30,017 bases of DNA, taken from NCBI GenBank assembly GCA_002451155.1, contig DKBG01000260.1, forward strand, positions 36,380 to 66,396, written 5' to 3'. Shown piece by piece: positions 6,824 through 15,851 of the stretch. The notes under the pieces are model-generated. The model had not been told where the DNA came from. It saw only the letters and a list, made by a program, of their open reading frames with translations, and searched no databases. The stretch's first letter is position 1, and each line of letters begins with the position of its first letter. This DNA is from Ignavibacteria bacterium UBA6906 (GTDB taxonomy: Bacteria > Bacteroidota > Ignavibacteria > UBA10030 > UBA6906). A program made the translations under genes and the position numbers.

Positions 6824-9022
6824 TCACCCGACCAGCTCCAGATCGATCGTTCGTTCCTCGGAATCCACCGCCAGAATGCGGACCTTCACGCTGTCCCCCA
6901 GCCGGAAGACGCGGCCACGGGAGCGCCCCGTTAGAGCGTAATGCTTTTCGTCAAAGATATAATAGTCATCGGCCAGATCCCTGACCCTGACCAGCCCTTC
7001 CACCAAGAGGTCGTTGATTTCCACAAAGAACCCGAAATTCGTGACCCCGCCGATTACTCCAGCGAACTCATCTCCGAGGTGCCGCTTCATATATTCCACT
7101 TGCATGACACGGATCGATTCCCGTTCTGCCGCCTGCGCGACACGTTCCCGGTCTGAAGACTCGGCGGCTACCGCCGGCAATTGCTTGCGCAGGGTTTCTA
7201 CTCGTTTGGCCGAGGGACCGCGGCTGTACTCCACCAGAAGCCGGTGAACGACCAGATCCGGATAGCGCCGGATCGGCGAGGTGAAGTGCGTATAGTACGG
7301 AAATCCAAGGCCGTAGTGTCCGATATTCTTCTCCGAATACACCGCCTTTGCCATTGACCGAAGCGCCACTTCATTGATGAGATTTTCCACCTCCGAGCCG
7401 CGGGCATCATCGAGCAGCTTTTGGAGCGCACGCGACGACACACCGCTGCGGACGTCGAGCGAGAACTTGAACTGCTTCACAAAGGAAGCAAGCTCGCGGA
7501 GGCGATCAGGATCAGGAAGGTCGTGGACTCTGTACAGAAACGGCAGCGGGCGAGACGATCCGGTGCTTACGTGCCGGGCGACTGTGATATTCGCCAGTAG
7601 CATGCATTCCTCGACGAGCCGGTGGGCATCCAGCCTCTCCTTCTTTATGATGGCGCTCGGAAACCCCTCCGGGTCAAAGCGAAATTTTGCCTCGGCAGTG
7701 TCGAAATCGATGCTCCCGTTCTTTCGCCGCCGCTCCCGCAGCGTTTGTGAAAGACCGAGGAGAAGCCGACAGAGCCCGACATGATCACCCTGTCCCCGGT
7801 CCAGAATTTGCTGAACCTCTTCATAAGTGAATCGCCGGTCGCTGTGGATGACCGACTTGACGATCTCGTACCGGTCAACTCTCCCTGACGGATGTACGTC
7901 CATCATCACACTGTAGGCGAGCCGGTCCTCATGGGGCCTGAGACTGCACAGGTCATTCGAGAGTCGTTCGGGCAGCATCGGGACAACTTCGTTCACCATG
8001 TAGACACTTGTTCCCCGCGCAGCGGCCTCCTGGTCAAGGCTGCTCCCTTCCGATACGTAGTGTCCGACGTCAGCAATATGGACTCCCAGACGAAGCTTGC
8101 CTCCGCCGAGCTCTTCACAGGAAAGGGCGTCGTCGAAATCCTGGGCGTCTTCAGGGTCAATCGTGACGGTACGCAGGCTCCGAAAATCAGCGCGCCGGCT
8201 GATTTCATCCGGAGAGATCGACGAGGAAAGTCGATCGGCATCCCGGAGAACCTCGCGCGGAAACTCCGAGGGAAGTCCGAACGAGCGGCCAACACTGAGC
8301 ACTTCGACCCGGGCGTCTCCGGAGGGGCCGAGCACCTCGATGACGTTCCCCTCCGGATTGAGATGCTCGTCGGTCCACGGGTGCAGGGCCACGACCACCT
8401 TGTCTCCCACCTTCGCCCTCTTCAGATCGGAGGATGCGACGTAGATGTCCCGCGTGAAGCGCGCGTTGTCTGGAACCACAACTGTGAAATGACGCGATCG
8501 CTTCACCGTCCCCGTGATGCGGGTGGTCACCCGCCGCACAATCTCGACAATCTCGCCCTCCGGAGGTCCTTCCTCCTTTCCCCTGCGCACAAGCCGTCTG
8601 GCAAAGGGAACCACCGCAACAATATCTCCATGCAGCGCCGTTCGGAGGAACTTTGCAGGAATCTGTATTTCTTCTCCCGAATGACTATCGCGCACAATGC
8701 CACCTCCCCGTCGTGTCACAGTGAGAGGACCGGCAATACGGGGCGACGATGGTTGCTTTGAGTGTGCCGGGACGCGAGTCCGGACATAGGATATCTTTCC
8801 CCTGCTGTCGACGGAGACCACGCCGCGGCGTCCGAGATCCTCGACCGTATCGCGGAGGGAGCGAAACTCCTCCCGGCTGTCGACGCCAATGTGGCGAGCC
8901 AGCTCTTTCATCGTCACCCGCATTTGCGGGGCCGACGACAGAAATTCAAGCAATCGTTTTTTGAGAGAAGAAATATGGTACCTCGTCGGGAATGGGGTTA
9001 TGGGTTCCGGCGCGAGCCTCAA
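6824..9022 (-). CDS. rnr: Ribonuclease R (3'-5' exoribonuclease)
   Basis: 732 residues, the usual RNase R size. Winged-helix N-terminus about 15-80; two cold-shock/OB domains about 97-230; RNB nuclease domain from about 275, with the catalytic string DPEDAQDFDD giving D289, D295, D297 and D298 in the 6-2-1 spacing of E. coli RNase R; C-terminal S1 domain about 645-730 (DEFAGVIGGVTNFGFFVEI). It degrades structured RNA processively and takes part in rRNA and mRNA quality control. The start is odd: the first codon is TTG at 9022-9020, overlapping the TGA stop of tamB, with no Shine-Dalgarno and no in-frame ATG or GTG before residue 34. The winged helix begins well before residue 34, so translation is probably coupled to tamB. 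Confidence 0.95.
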   Translation of the reverse strand: MRLAPEPITPFPTRYHISSLKKRLLEFLSSAPQMRVTMKELARHIGVDSREEFRSLRDTVEDLGRRGVVSVDSRGKISYVRTRVPAHSKQPSSPRIAGPLTVTRRGGGIVRDSHSGEEIQIPAKFLRTALHGDIVAVVPFARRLVRRGKEEGPPEGEIVEIVRRVTTRITGTVKRSRHFTVVVPDNARFTRDIYVASSDLKRAKVGDKVVVALHPWTDEHLNPEGNVIEVLGPSGDARVEVLSVGRSFGLPSEFPREVLRDADRLSSSISPDEISRRADFRSLRTVTIDPEDAQDFDDALSCEELGGGKLRLGVHIADVGHYVSEGSSLDQEAAARGTSVYMVNEVVPMLPERLSNDLCSLRPHEDRLAYSVMMDVHPSGRVDRYEIVKSVIHSDRRFTYEEVQQILDRGQGDHVGLCRLLLGLSQTLRERRRKNGSIDFDTAEAKFRFDPEGFPSAIIKKERLDAHRLVEECMLLANITVARHVSTGSSRPLPFLYRVHDLPDPDRLRELASFVKQFKFSLDVRSGVSSRALQKLLDDARGSEVENLINEVALRSMAKAVYSEKNIGHYGLGFPYYTHFTSPIRRYPDLVVHRLLVEYSRGPSAKRVETLRKQLPAVAAESSDRERVAQAAERESIRVMQVEYMKRHLGDEFAGVIGGVTNFGFFVEINDLLVEGLVRVRDLADDYYIFDEKHYALTGRSRGRVFRLGDSVKVRILAVDSEERTIDLELVG

Positions 9023-12000
9023 AATGAGAGGCGATAGAATATCCTGGCGGAATTGATCCGTTTCAGCTCGGTGGTCTGGATCGTCGCCGACTCCACCCGG
9101 CGCTCCAGCTCAAACATCAGATTCCTCAGGGCCGGGTCCCCAAACACGGAGCCAAAGGAATACATGAGGCTGAAATTGGCATTCCCGAGAGGATCATCCA
9201 GGATCTTGCCGCCATACCTCCAGTATCCGTTCCAGAGGGACCCGCTCAGCCTGATTTCCGCAGACTCACTGAGCGGCTTCCCCGGCCCGCCATAGCTGAA
9301 TTCCACGGAGCTGATAAAGCCTGTCTGTGCGCGCAAGTATTCTGAGAGAGCGCCCGTCAGCAGGGATGTGGCGCCTGTTACGAACGAAACCCCGAGTGTT
9401 CGCTGGACGTCCGCTGTCGCCTCGGTCCGCTGTGCCGCCGTCAACGGGAATGTGCCGTACAGGATGAACTGGATCGCATCCGACTGAACATCGTTCGATT
9501 TCGGGCCCCGGTAGGACAGGTAGTCAACCTCGTCAATCTTCATCGCGTAGTCGATTTTCGGCTTTTCCCTGGACCCCGCGATGAGGAAGGTCACAATGAC
9601 TTGCTCATCCGTCGTGCCCGTCGAATCTTGAACAAGACGATTGCCGCGATACGTTGCCTGGATATCCAGCTCCGGATTCAGGAAGTCTCCGGTGTAGCGA
9701 ATCTTTCCTTCCGCATCAAAGCGCTTGATGAACGTGTAGTAGGCCCTGCTGACACTCAATTCGCCGAACCAGCGTGATTTGTCTCCCAGAATCGTAAACC
9801 TGCCATCGATATTCGCAACAAGTTTCTCAGAGGTGAGCGAGTTAAAGATCATCTCAATTTCAGTCGTCCCGCCCACGCTTTCGATCTCAAGGTCATAGCG
9901 CATGCCGTCGACGAATGAAACGGACTGCACTTCTCTCGCTTCCTCGCCGGTCTCCGACAGCCCGTTCCTGCTGACAAAGTAGCGGTCCGCCGCCCTCGGG
10001 CGACGACGGGGCACGACCCGTGCGGTATCATTGACCAGGACAACAGGAACAGAGAGGGATGACTCCTCAGCAACCTGTCCTTCAGTTGGTGGGAACACCA
10101 GAGACGAATTTCGAATGAATACCTGCCCTTTGAGCAAGGATCGCTCAATCTCGCCCGTCAGGGAAAGACCCTGCGGCCCGATTTCCACGAAGAGGTATCC
10201 GGATACCTCCAGCGACGACCGCCGCGTGGTTTCCTTCACGACCAGGAGGTCACCTGTCATGCCAAGCCGGAAATCTCCCGGTCGGAAATTTGTCAGCCCG
10301 AGGTCGCCGGTGATATGCATGATCCCCGGACCGGCTCTGTTGACGTCCTCGGGGAGATTGCGGAATGTCGCTTCAACGACGCGAATTCTCTCCCCGTCTG
10401 CGCGGAACGTCCCGTCGAAAAGATATTCAATGTTGTTCGGCTGAAACAGAAACGAGCAGTGTGTAATCGCCAGATCTCCGGAGTACTGCGGCGAGCGGAA
10501 TGAACCGCCAACGTGGACCGTACAGGACAGGTGTCCGGTGAGATCATTAAACGCGGCGAGAAACGGATCGAAGACCCCCATCTGGAAGGCATTGGCCCGG
10601 ACGGTAAGATCCAGAGGATCTCCTGTGACGCGGCTTCCTTCCACCCCGGACAGCGCAAGGTTGACCGGAAGAGTGCCGCGGATATTCAGCTCGCCCTCCT
10701 GTGAGGTATCCCGCCCGGATGAGCGGGAGTCCAGCTGGAGATGGAGTGAGCTGTCGCGGTACCTGAAATTCCCGGAGACGCGGCCAAGCCGGGCACCGCG
10801 ATAGGACACATTCTCCGCCTGAAGGGAGGCAAGGTACCATGGATTCGTGAGCGTCCCTCCTGCATCGATCGTCACTGAGGCCCGGCCGGAAAAAAGGGAT
10901 TGCGCCGGCGGCGCCGGCCCTCCTTCGTCCAGCAGGTGCCGGAGCGCGGAAAGATCCAGGTCGGCAGCCTTGACATGTCCGTCCCATTTTCCGTTCAGCG
11001 CGAAGGAGCCCTCAAGCGAGAGGGATTCCATCCCCTGCCTGAAGTTCAGCGAACGCACCATCAATCCTGCTCTGCTAATCTCGATGCTCCCGCCCTTCTC
11101 GGCGGTCCAGCCGTATGTTCCGTGTCGCATACCCGCACCGGAAAGGGCAATCCGCGCAACGTCTCCAAGTATTTCCCCGCTTCCCCCCGCCCAGAACTGG
11201 ACGGATCGGTCAACCGATACATTTCCCCAGAACTGCGCCTTCCCACCAGCCACATCGAGTTCGCCCTCAAGGGTATCAAGCTCAGTTCTGTTCAAGTGCA
11301 GGCTGCGCGCTTTGACACCAAGTTGAATCACGGCATTCGTCAGCAGATCCTCGGGCGTAATCCGGCTCGCCTCCAGGATCACGCTGCCGTTTTCCACGAG
11401 GGTTCCCGCTTCTTCCGTGCCGTAGAAAAACTCCTCCAGATCGAGATCCGCCTGGACAGCCAGGTCATCGAATTTTCCCCAGATGGAACCGGTCAGCGTA
11501 CCGATGCCGTTGAACGTCTTCACACCCGTAACAACAGATATCGGTTCCAGGTTTTTCATCAGGACACCGAACTGCACGTTCATAGATTCCGGGAAACCTC
11601 TCAGTTCCGCCGCGCGCATTGCGAGTTCGCGCCGGTCGACCGGAGCGATCAGCGTCGTGTCAATCGGGGCCAGCTTGTCCGCAAGTGCGGCCCGGATATT
11701 GTACGACTCGTACGAGAGGACGTCGAGCAGGTAGGGAAGGTCGTAGGAACCCGTGACAACAAAATCGAGGACATTTGATTCGAACGTAAGCTGTTTCCCT
11801 CCCCCCCGCAGCGAGTCAATGTCGATGCGAACCATTCCGGAGTCGATCGTGTATTCTCTGTAGTGCGACGAGGAGAAATCAAGAACAGCCTCGCCTACCA
11901 GCTCGTTCCATTCAAAACCGCTCCCGTGCGCATCAAGCCGGAGAGTAAGATCGCTCCGGTAGGCGGGATCATGAAGAAATCGTTCAAGGTTGATCGCCCG

Positions 12001-13602
12001 GACTTCGCCGTCGAGAGCATAGGCGGGCGGAACACCCGATCGCTGCGTGAGTTCCCCTGCAAGATTGCCATACATATCGCCTGCGACGAAGAGCAGTGTG
12101 GCGCGGGCCTGTGCATTCTTTCCCGTTGCATACAACCTCGCACGCGGCAGCGGAAGGTCGCGGATACTCGACGAATCGATCCGGACATCCAGCGTCGAAG
12201 CGAGCGTGCGGAGCGAAACACCTTCTCCGTTGAGCTCTACCCTTCCGTTCAGTGCGCTCACGAGCAGGGGATTGCCGGTCAGAGCGGAAATGTCCAGATG
12301 ATCTACACTCACGTCGGCGATATACGTCAATTGCTGGGGGCCTCCGATACGCAACGAGATACCAGGAGAGCGAACGATTCCGGCATTGCTCCGCAGATCA
12401 AACCTGGTCCTGAAATCCAGCGGTCGCCCCTCATACTCCAGATTCAGCGTGACCGGACCCACACGCGGGAATTCCGGCAGTGAGAGACCGGGAAGCAGCG
12501 TCTGGAGGGCAGCCGGGTCAATAGTGCTCTCAGCGATCTTCACCTCCAGCGCAAGATTCTCGGGGACATCCAGGCTTTTCAGCTTTCCCCTCAGGAAGAG
12601 GGTGGTCTCTTCATGTTTCAGGTCAAGACGTTGAATGTCCATGTTCCCGAATTCCCCGCCTACCTCCACCGTGGCCGCGACAACACCGTCCAGGAAGTAA
12701 ACCGCGGGGATGAACCGTCGGAGTTCTCGCAGATCGAGAGGGTCCGATCTGAGGGAGAGCTGAAGAGGGCTCCGTTTCAACAGAGGGAGGGATATTCCTC
12801 CAAGCAGATCAACCTTTTTCAGAGAAGCATTCAGCCGCACGTCCGATCCTGAGGTAACGACCACGAGATTCTGGACGACGGCTTCTTCGTGAGTGACGCG
12901 CACGACGCAGGAGGCACGGACCAGCCGGAATTCGGGCCGCGCCACGGCAAAGCTCAGTGACGTGAGATCAAGGAACTGCCGGTCCTCTGAGAGCCGGGCA
13001 GACACCAGGAGGTTCAGGTCATGGAGAGTGATATTTCCGAAGTTGATGGCATCCCTGTCGCGTAAGGTATTCAGCTCCATGGAATCAAGGACGGTAAGCG
13101 ATCCGTCTTGAATCTCAAGCGCGTCTAGACTTAGCTTCCAGTCCAGAATTGCGAGGGTGGTATCCGTCGAGGCTGGCTGATCGGAGGAGGACGGGCGGAC
13201 CATCCGGGAGAGGTTCCATCTCCGCTGGCGGTCCCGGAGGATCCAGATCTGCGGCCGGAGGAGCGAAATCCGCTTGACGGCGAGAGTCTTCCCCGGCAGC
13301 GAGAAGAGGTCATACCCCAGATCCACGCGTCCCGCCGTCACCACGGGAACTCCCTCGAGGGCCAGGGAGACACTGTCGACAGAAAAACCGGTAACCAGGT
13401 TCCCCCTGATTTCTCCGAGGTACACCGTCGCGTTCAGCAACGAGTCAAGCTGTCCGAGAACCGCTGAGCGCAGCCGGTCCCGGAAGAATTGCGTCTGCGT
13501 CACGACCGCAATGCTCAGAAGGAGCGCGATCCCTCCTCCACACACCCAGAGAGCAATCCTGACCAGCTTCTTCACACGGCTTCCCTTCCCCGCTCCGGCC
13601 AT
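9019..13602 (-). CDS. tamB: TamB-like translocation and assembly module protein (AsmA-like)
   Basis: 1527 residues. One N-terminal membrane anchor (about 11-33) follows a basic segment; the rest is a very long array of amphipathic beta strands, as expected for the TamB/YhdP beta-taco groove. The C-terminal 400 residues fit the TamB_C/DUF490 domain (PF04357), with an FDAEGKIRYTGDFLNPELDIQ-like stretch and terminal aromatic F. TamB bridges inner and outer membranes, works with Omp85 partners such as TamA in outer-membrane protein assembly and is implicated in phospholipid transport. The ATG at 13602 immediately follows the hldE2 TGA with GGGAAG just upstream, so the two are coupled; its own TGA overlaps the rnr start. 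A POTRA-less Omp85-like gene lies beyond rnr in the same direction. Confidence 0.88.
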   Translation of the reverse strand: MAGAGKGSRVKKLVRIALWVCGGGIALLLSIAVVTQTQFFRDRLRSAVLGQLDSLLNATVYLGEIRGNLVTGFSVDSVSLALEGVPVVTAGRVDLGYDLFSLPGKTLAVKRISLLRPQIWILRDRQRRWNLSRMVRPSSSDQPASTDTTLAILDWKLSLDALEIQDGSLTVLDSMELNTLRDRDAINFGNITLHDLNLLVSARLSEDRQFLDLTSLSFAVARPEFRLVRASCVVRVTHEEAVVQNLVVVTSGSDVRLNASLKKVDLLGGISLPLLKRSPLQLSLRSDPLDLRELRRFIPAVYFLDGVVAATVEVGGEFGNMDIQRLDLKHEETTLFLRGKLKSLDVPENLALEVKIAESTIDPAALQTLLPGLSLPEFPRVGPVTLNLEYEGRPLDFRTRFDLRSNAGIVRSPGISLRIGGPQQLTYIADVSVDHLDISALTGNPLLVSALNGRVELNGEGVSLRTLASTLDVRIDSSSIRDLPLPRARLYATGKNAQARATLLFVAGDMYGNLAGELTQRSGVPPAYALDGEVRAINLERFLHDPAYRSDLTLRLDAHGSGFEWNELVGEAVLDFSSSHYREYTIDSGMVRIDIDSLRGGGKQLTFESNVLDFVVTGSYDLPYLLDVLSYESYNIRAALADKLAPIDTTLIAPVDRRELAMRAAELRGFPESMNVQFGVLMKNLEPISVVTGVKTFNGIGTLTGSIWGKFDDLAVQADLDLEEFFYGTEEAGTLVENGSVILEASRITPEDLLTNAVIQLGVKARSLHLNRTELDTLEGELDVAGGKAQFWGNVSVDRSVQFWAGGSGEILGDVARIALSGAGMRHGTYGWTAEKGGSIEISRAGLMVRSLNFRQGMESLSLEGSFALNGKWDGHVKAADLDLSALRHLLDEGGPAPPAQSLFSGRASVTIDAGGTLTNPWYLASLQAENVSYRGARLGRVSGNFRYRDSSLHLQLDSRSSGRDTSQEGELNIRGTLPVNLALSGVEGSRVTGDPLDLTVRANAFQMGVFDPFLAAFNDLTGHLSCTVHVGGSFRSPQYSGDLAITHCSFLFQPNNIEYLFDGTFRADGERIRVVEATFRNLPEDVNRAGPGIMHITGDLGLTNFRPGDFRLGMTGDLLVVKETTRRSSLEVSGYLFVEIGPQGLSLTGEIERSLLKGQVFIRNSSLVFPPTEGQVAEESSLSVPVVLVNDTARVVPRRRPRAADRYFVSRNGLSETGEEAREVQSVSFVDGMRYDLEIESVGGTTEIEMIFNSLTSEKLVANIDGRFTILGDKSRWFGELSVSRAYYTFIKRFDAEGKIRYTGDFLNPELDIQATYRGNRLVQDSTGTTDEQVIVTFLIAGSREKPKIDYAMKIDEVDYLSYRGPKSNDVQSDAIQFILYGTFPLTAAQRTEATADVQRTLGVSFVTGATSLLTGALSEYLRAQTGFISSVEFSYGGPGKPLSESAEIRLSGSLWNGYWRYGGKILDDPLGNANFSLMYSFGSVFGDPALRNLMFELERRVESATIQTTELKRINSARIFYRLSF

Positions 13603-14124
13603 TCACTTCCCTCGATTTCCGGGTTGTTGCTTCGCTTTCAGAGAACCGCCGCGGCACTGCCGGAGGACCCGCTCGATCACCGTCGTTGTGGAACGACCCG
13701 CCGTCAGGCGAATGCGCTCCACACGACCTCCATGACGTTCAACAATTTCCCTCCCGACAATCGCACCAACTTCCCAGTCTGCCCCTTTGACGAGCACATC
13801 GGGAATCAGCCGCTCGATCAACCGGAGGGGTGTGTTCCCGCTGAAGAAACAGACATAGTCGACGCTTGCCAGTGCGCAAAGAACTGCGGCTCTATCCATG
13901 TTCCGATTGATCGGCCGTCCATTCCCTTTGATCCTCCGGATGGATGCATCGGAGTTCAGGCCCACCACCAGGATATCTCCCATCGCCCGGGCTGCCCGGA
14001 GATAGTCGACGTGCCCCCGGTGGAGGATATCAAAAGTACCGTTCGTAAACACGACCACCTTCTTCTCCCGGCGCAGGCGCCGCCGCACTTTTACGGCAGC
14101 GCTCATGGAAAGGAGCCGTCCCAT
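13603..14124 (-). CDS. hldE2: D-glycero-beta-D-manno-heptose 1-phosphate adenylyltransferase
   Basis: 173 residues. It adds AMP from ATP to heptose 1-phosphate, the last nucleotide-transfer step before ADP-L-glycero-D-manno-heptose for the LPS inner core. The nucleotidyltransferase signature FTNGTFDILHRGH (residues 26-38) carries the H35/H38 pair, and the family STTTVI motif is at 145-150. In E. coli this activity is the C-terminal half of bifunctional HldE; here it is separate (rfaE2 arrangement). The start ATG overlaps the kinase stop by one base (TGATG) and AAAGGG lies about 7 nt upstream. An alternative start at codon 7 (14106) is possible. Confidence 0.93.
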   Translation of the reverse strand: MGRLLSMSAAVKVRRRLRREKKVVVFTNGTFDILHRGHVDYLRAARAMGDILVVGLNSDASIRRIKGNGRPINRNMDRAAVLCALASVDYVCFFSGNTPLRLIERLIPDVLVKGADWEVGAIVGREIVERHGGRVERIRLTAGRSTTTVIERVLRQCRGGSLKAKQQPGNRGK

Positions 14125-15161
14125 CAGACGACCCTTTCGTGAACTTGTGTGCAGCGCAGGGCCGCCTCGAGGAGTTCGTCGGGAGTTATCGGGACGATGC
14201 CGACAGATTTGACGACCACGCCGGCGGCACAGTTCGAAAGAAGGCAGGCCTCTTTGACGTCCATGCCAGTGGCGAGTGCCAGAGTCAGGGTGGAAATGAC
14301 CGTGTCCCCCGCTCCCGATACGTCCTGGACGCTGTCCGCGAAGGTCTTGATGTTCGTGACAGTCCCGTCCGACTCGAAAAGGGACATCCCCTGTTCGCCA
14401 CGAGTGAGGAGCACGTTGCGCGCACTGAGCAGCTCAAGGAGTCGATTTCCTGCACGGAGCACGTCGTCATCTGAGCGGAGGCGGCCGCCAAGGACCTCTT
14501 CAACTTCCCGTCTGTTAGGTTTAAAGACTGTGACATTCTTGTATTCTAAAAAGTTGTTGAATTTCGGATCGACCGTGATCACCTTGCCATGCTTTGTGGC
14601 AAGGCCGGTTAGCTCCCTAATGACATCCCGGGTCACCACCCCCTTATTATAGTCTTCGATCAAAATGGCGTCGAGCGATTGAATGCCATATTTTACTGCA
14701 TCGACCAGCCGGTGGAGCAACGGCCCCGGACAATCAGCTTTCGACTCATAGTCAACGCGGACGACATGCTGACCGGCGGCTATCACGCGGGTCTTGATGG
14801 TTGTCGGCCGGGAAGGGTCTGTAACGATACCTTCCGTGCTCAAATTCTGTTCTTCCAGCAACTCCTTCAGCATGTGACCGGGGTGGTCACCGCCGACAAG
14901 ACCAACCAGAACAGGAATTCCACCGAGTGCTCTGATGTTGTTTGCCACATTGGCCGCACCTCCCAACCGGACAGACTCCGATTCCACATCCACCACCGGC
15001 ACGGGAGCTTCAGGAGACACCCTGTGAACTGATCCCCAGTAATACCGATCGATCATGATATCGCCTACGACGGCCACCCGTTTTCCGGCCAGCGCACTGA
15101 GGCGTTCTTTCCATTGTTCGCGAGAGAGACCCACGCTCTGCGGCTCCAGTTGTGTACTCAT
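14124..15161 (-). CDS. hldE1: D-glycero-beta-D-manno-heptose-7-phosphate kinase
   Basis: 345 residues, a PfkB/ribokinase-family enzyme equivalent to the N-terminal half of HldE (RfaE1). It phosphorylates heptose 7-phosphate at C1. Seen: VVGDIMIDRYYWG (31-43), SPEAPVPVVDV, LGGAANVANNIRALGG (67-81) and GAGD at 283-286 with catalytic D286, near SVQDVS. The ATG at 15161 is preferred; the frame is open to 15251, but the extra 30 residues are not kinase-like. Its ribosome site is weak. It is followed by the adenylyltransferase with a one-base overlap. A 126-bp gap separates it from aroK, where I saw no convincing terminator or promoter. GmhA and GmhB are not in the window. Confidence 0.93.
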   Translation of the reverse strand: MSTQLEPQSVGLSREQWKERLSALAGKRVAVVGDIMIDRYYWGSVHRVSPEAPVPVVDVESESVRLGGAANVANNIRALGGIPVLVGLVGGDHPGHMLKELLEEQNLSTEGIVTDPSRPTTIKTRVIAAGQHVVRVDYESKADCPGPLLHRLVDAVKYGIQSLDAILIEDYNKGVVTRDVIRELTGLATKHGKVITVDPKFNNFLEYKNVTVFKPNRREVEEVLGGRLRSDDDVLRAGNRLLELLSARNVLLTRGEQGMSLFESDGTVTNIKTFADSVQDVSGAGDTVISTLTLALATGMDVKEACLLSNCAAGVVVKSVGIVPITPDELLEAALRCTQVHERVV

Positions 15162-15287
15162 GTGAATATATCCATTAACTGCTTGAAGTGCAATGCGTTG
15201 CAGGCCATCCTGATCGTGGGCAAACCCCGGATGGCAGCGCAGGGTTGACATGAAAGAGGTCCGTTTTGATCGGCTGGGCCGAGCAGG

Positions 15288-15851
15288 TCAGCCCCTGAGA
15301 AGGGGGGACAGGGCGCGGACGACGCGATCAACGGTAATCCCGACGCGCCGTTCATCCGCCTCAATAGTGACGTCCGCCTGAGCGTAAAGGGGTTCCCGTG
15401 ACGCATAGAGCTCTCCAATGCGGACCCGGAGATCCTCTTCGGACAACCGGTTTCCTTTTCCATCCATGAGCATTGGCCTGTCGCTTCGGTGCTGAAGTCG
15501 CCTGAGGATGAGTTCCGGGGTCAGTTTGATATGCACGAGGATTCCCGTGCTCTTTATCGTGCGAAAGGTGACCGGATCGACAAGGGTTCCTCCCCCGAGA
15601 GACACCACAAGATGTGTTTGTGTAGAGAGCTTTGCGATAAGTGCCCGCTCGAGCGAGCGGAAGTATTGCTCCCCATCCACTCGGAATATTTCGCTGATCG
15701 CTCGCTCTTCCGCCTGTTCGATCATACGATCCAGGTCCGCAAACTCATACCCGATCGTATTCGCGAGGATCGGCCCGATCGTGCTCTTTCCGCTCCCCAT
15801 GAAGCCGGCGAGGTAGATTCGCTCACACCGTGTCCTGTCGTTGACTGTCAT
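15288..15851 (-). CDS. aroK: Shikimate kinase
   Basis: 187 residues; phosphorylates shikimate to shikimate 3-phosphate in the chorismate pathway for aromatic amino acids. Walker A GFMGSGKST at 16-24, shikimate-binding D39/D41 (ADLD), R65 in EQYFRSLE, the GGG loop at 86-88 and the lid Arg near 125 (RSDRPML) all match the family. The ATG at 15851 overlaps the stop of the upstream methyltransferase (ATGA). No other shikimate-pathway gene lies nearby, so the location seems one of convenience within an envelope operon. Length is close to the usual 170-190. Confidence 0.95.
   Translation of the reverse strand: MTVNDRTRCERIYLAGFMGSGKSTIGPILANTIGYEFADLDRMIEQAEERAISEIFRVDGEQYFRSLERALIAKLSTQTHLVVSLGGGTLVDPVTFRTIKSTGILVHIKLTPELILRRLQHRSDRPMLMDGKGNRLSEEDLRVRIGELYASREPLYAQADVTIEADERRVGITVDRVVRALSPLLRG

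Noticed and set aside
15165..15170. TATATT on the minus strand as a promoter for hldE1
   Set aside because: Transcription would begin at or after the chosen ATG at 15161, and no suitable -35 lies 17 bp upstream.
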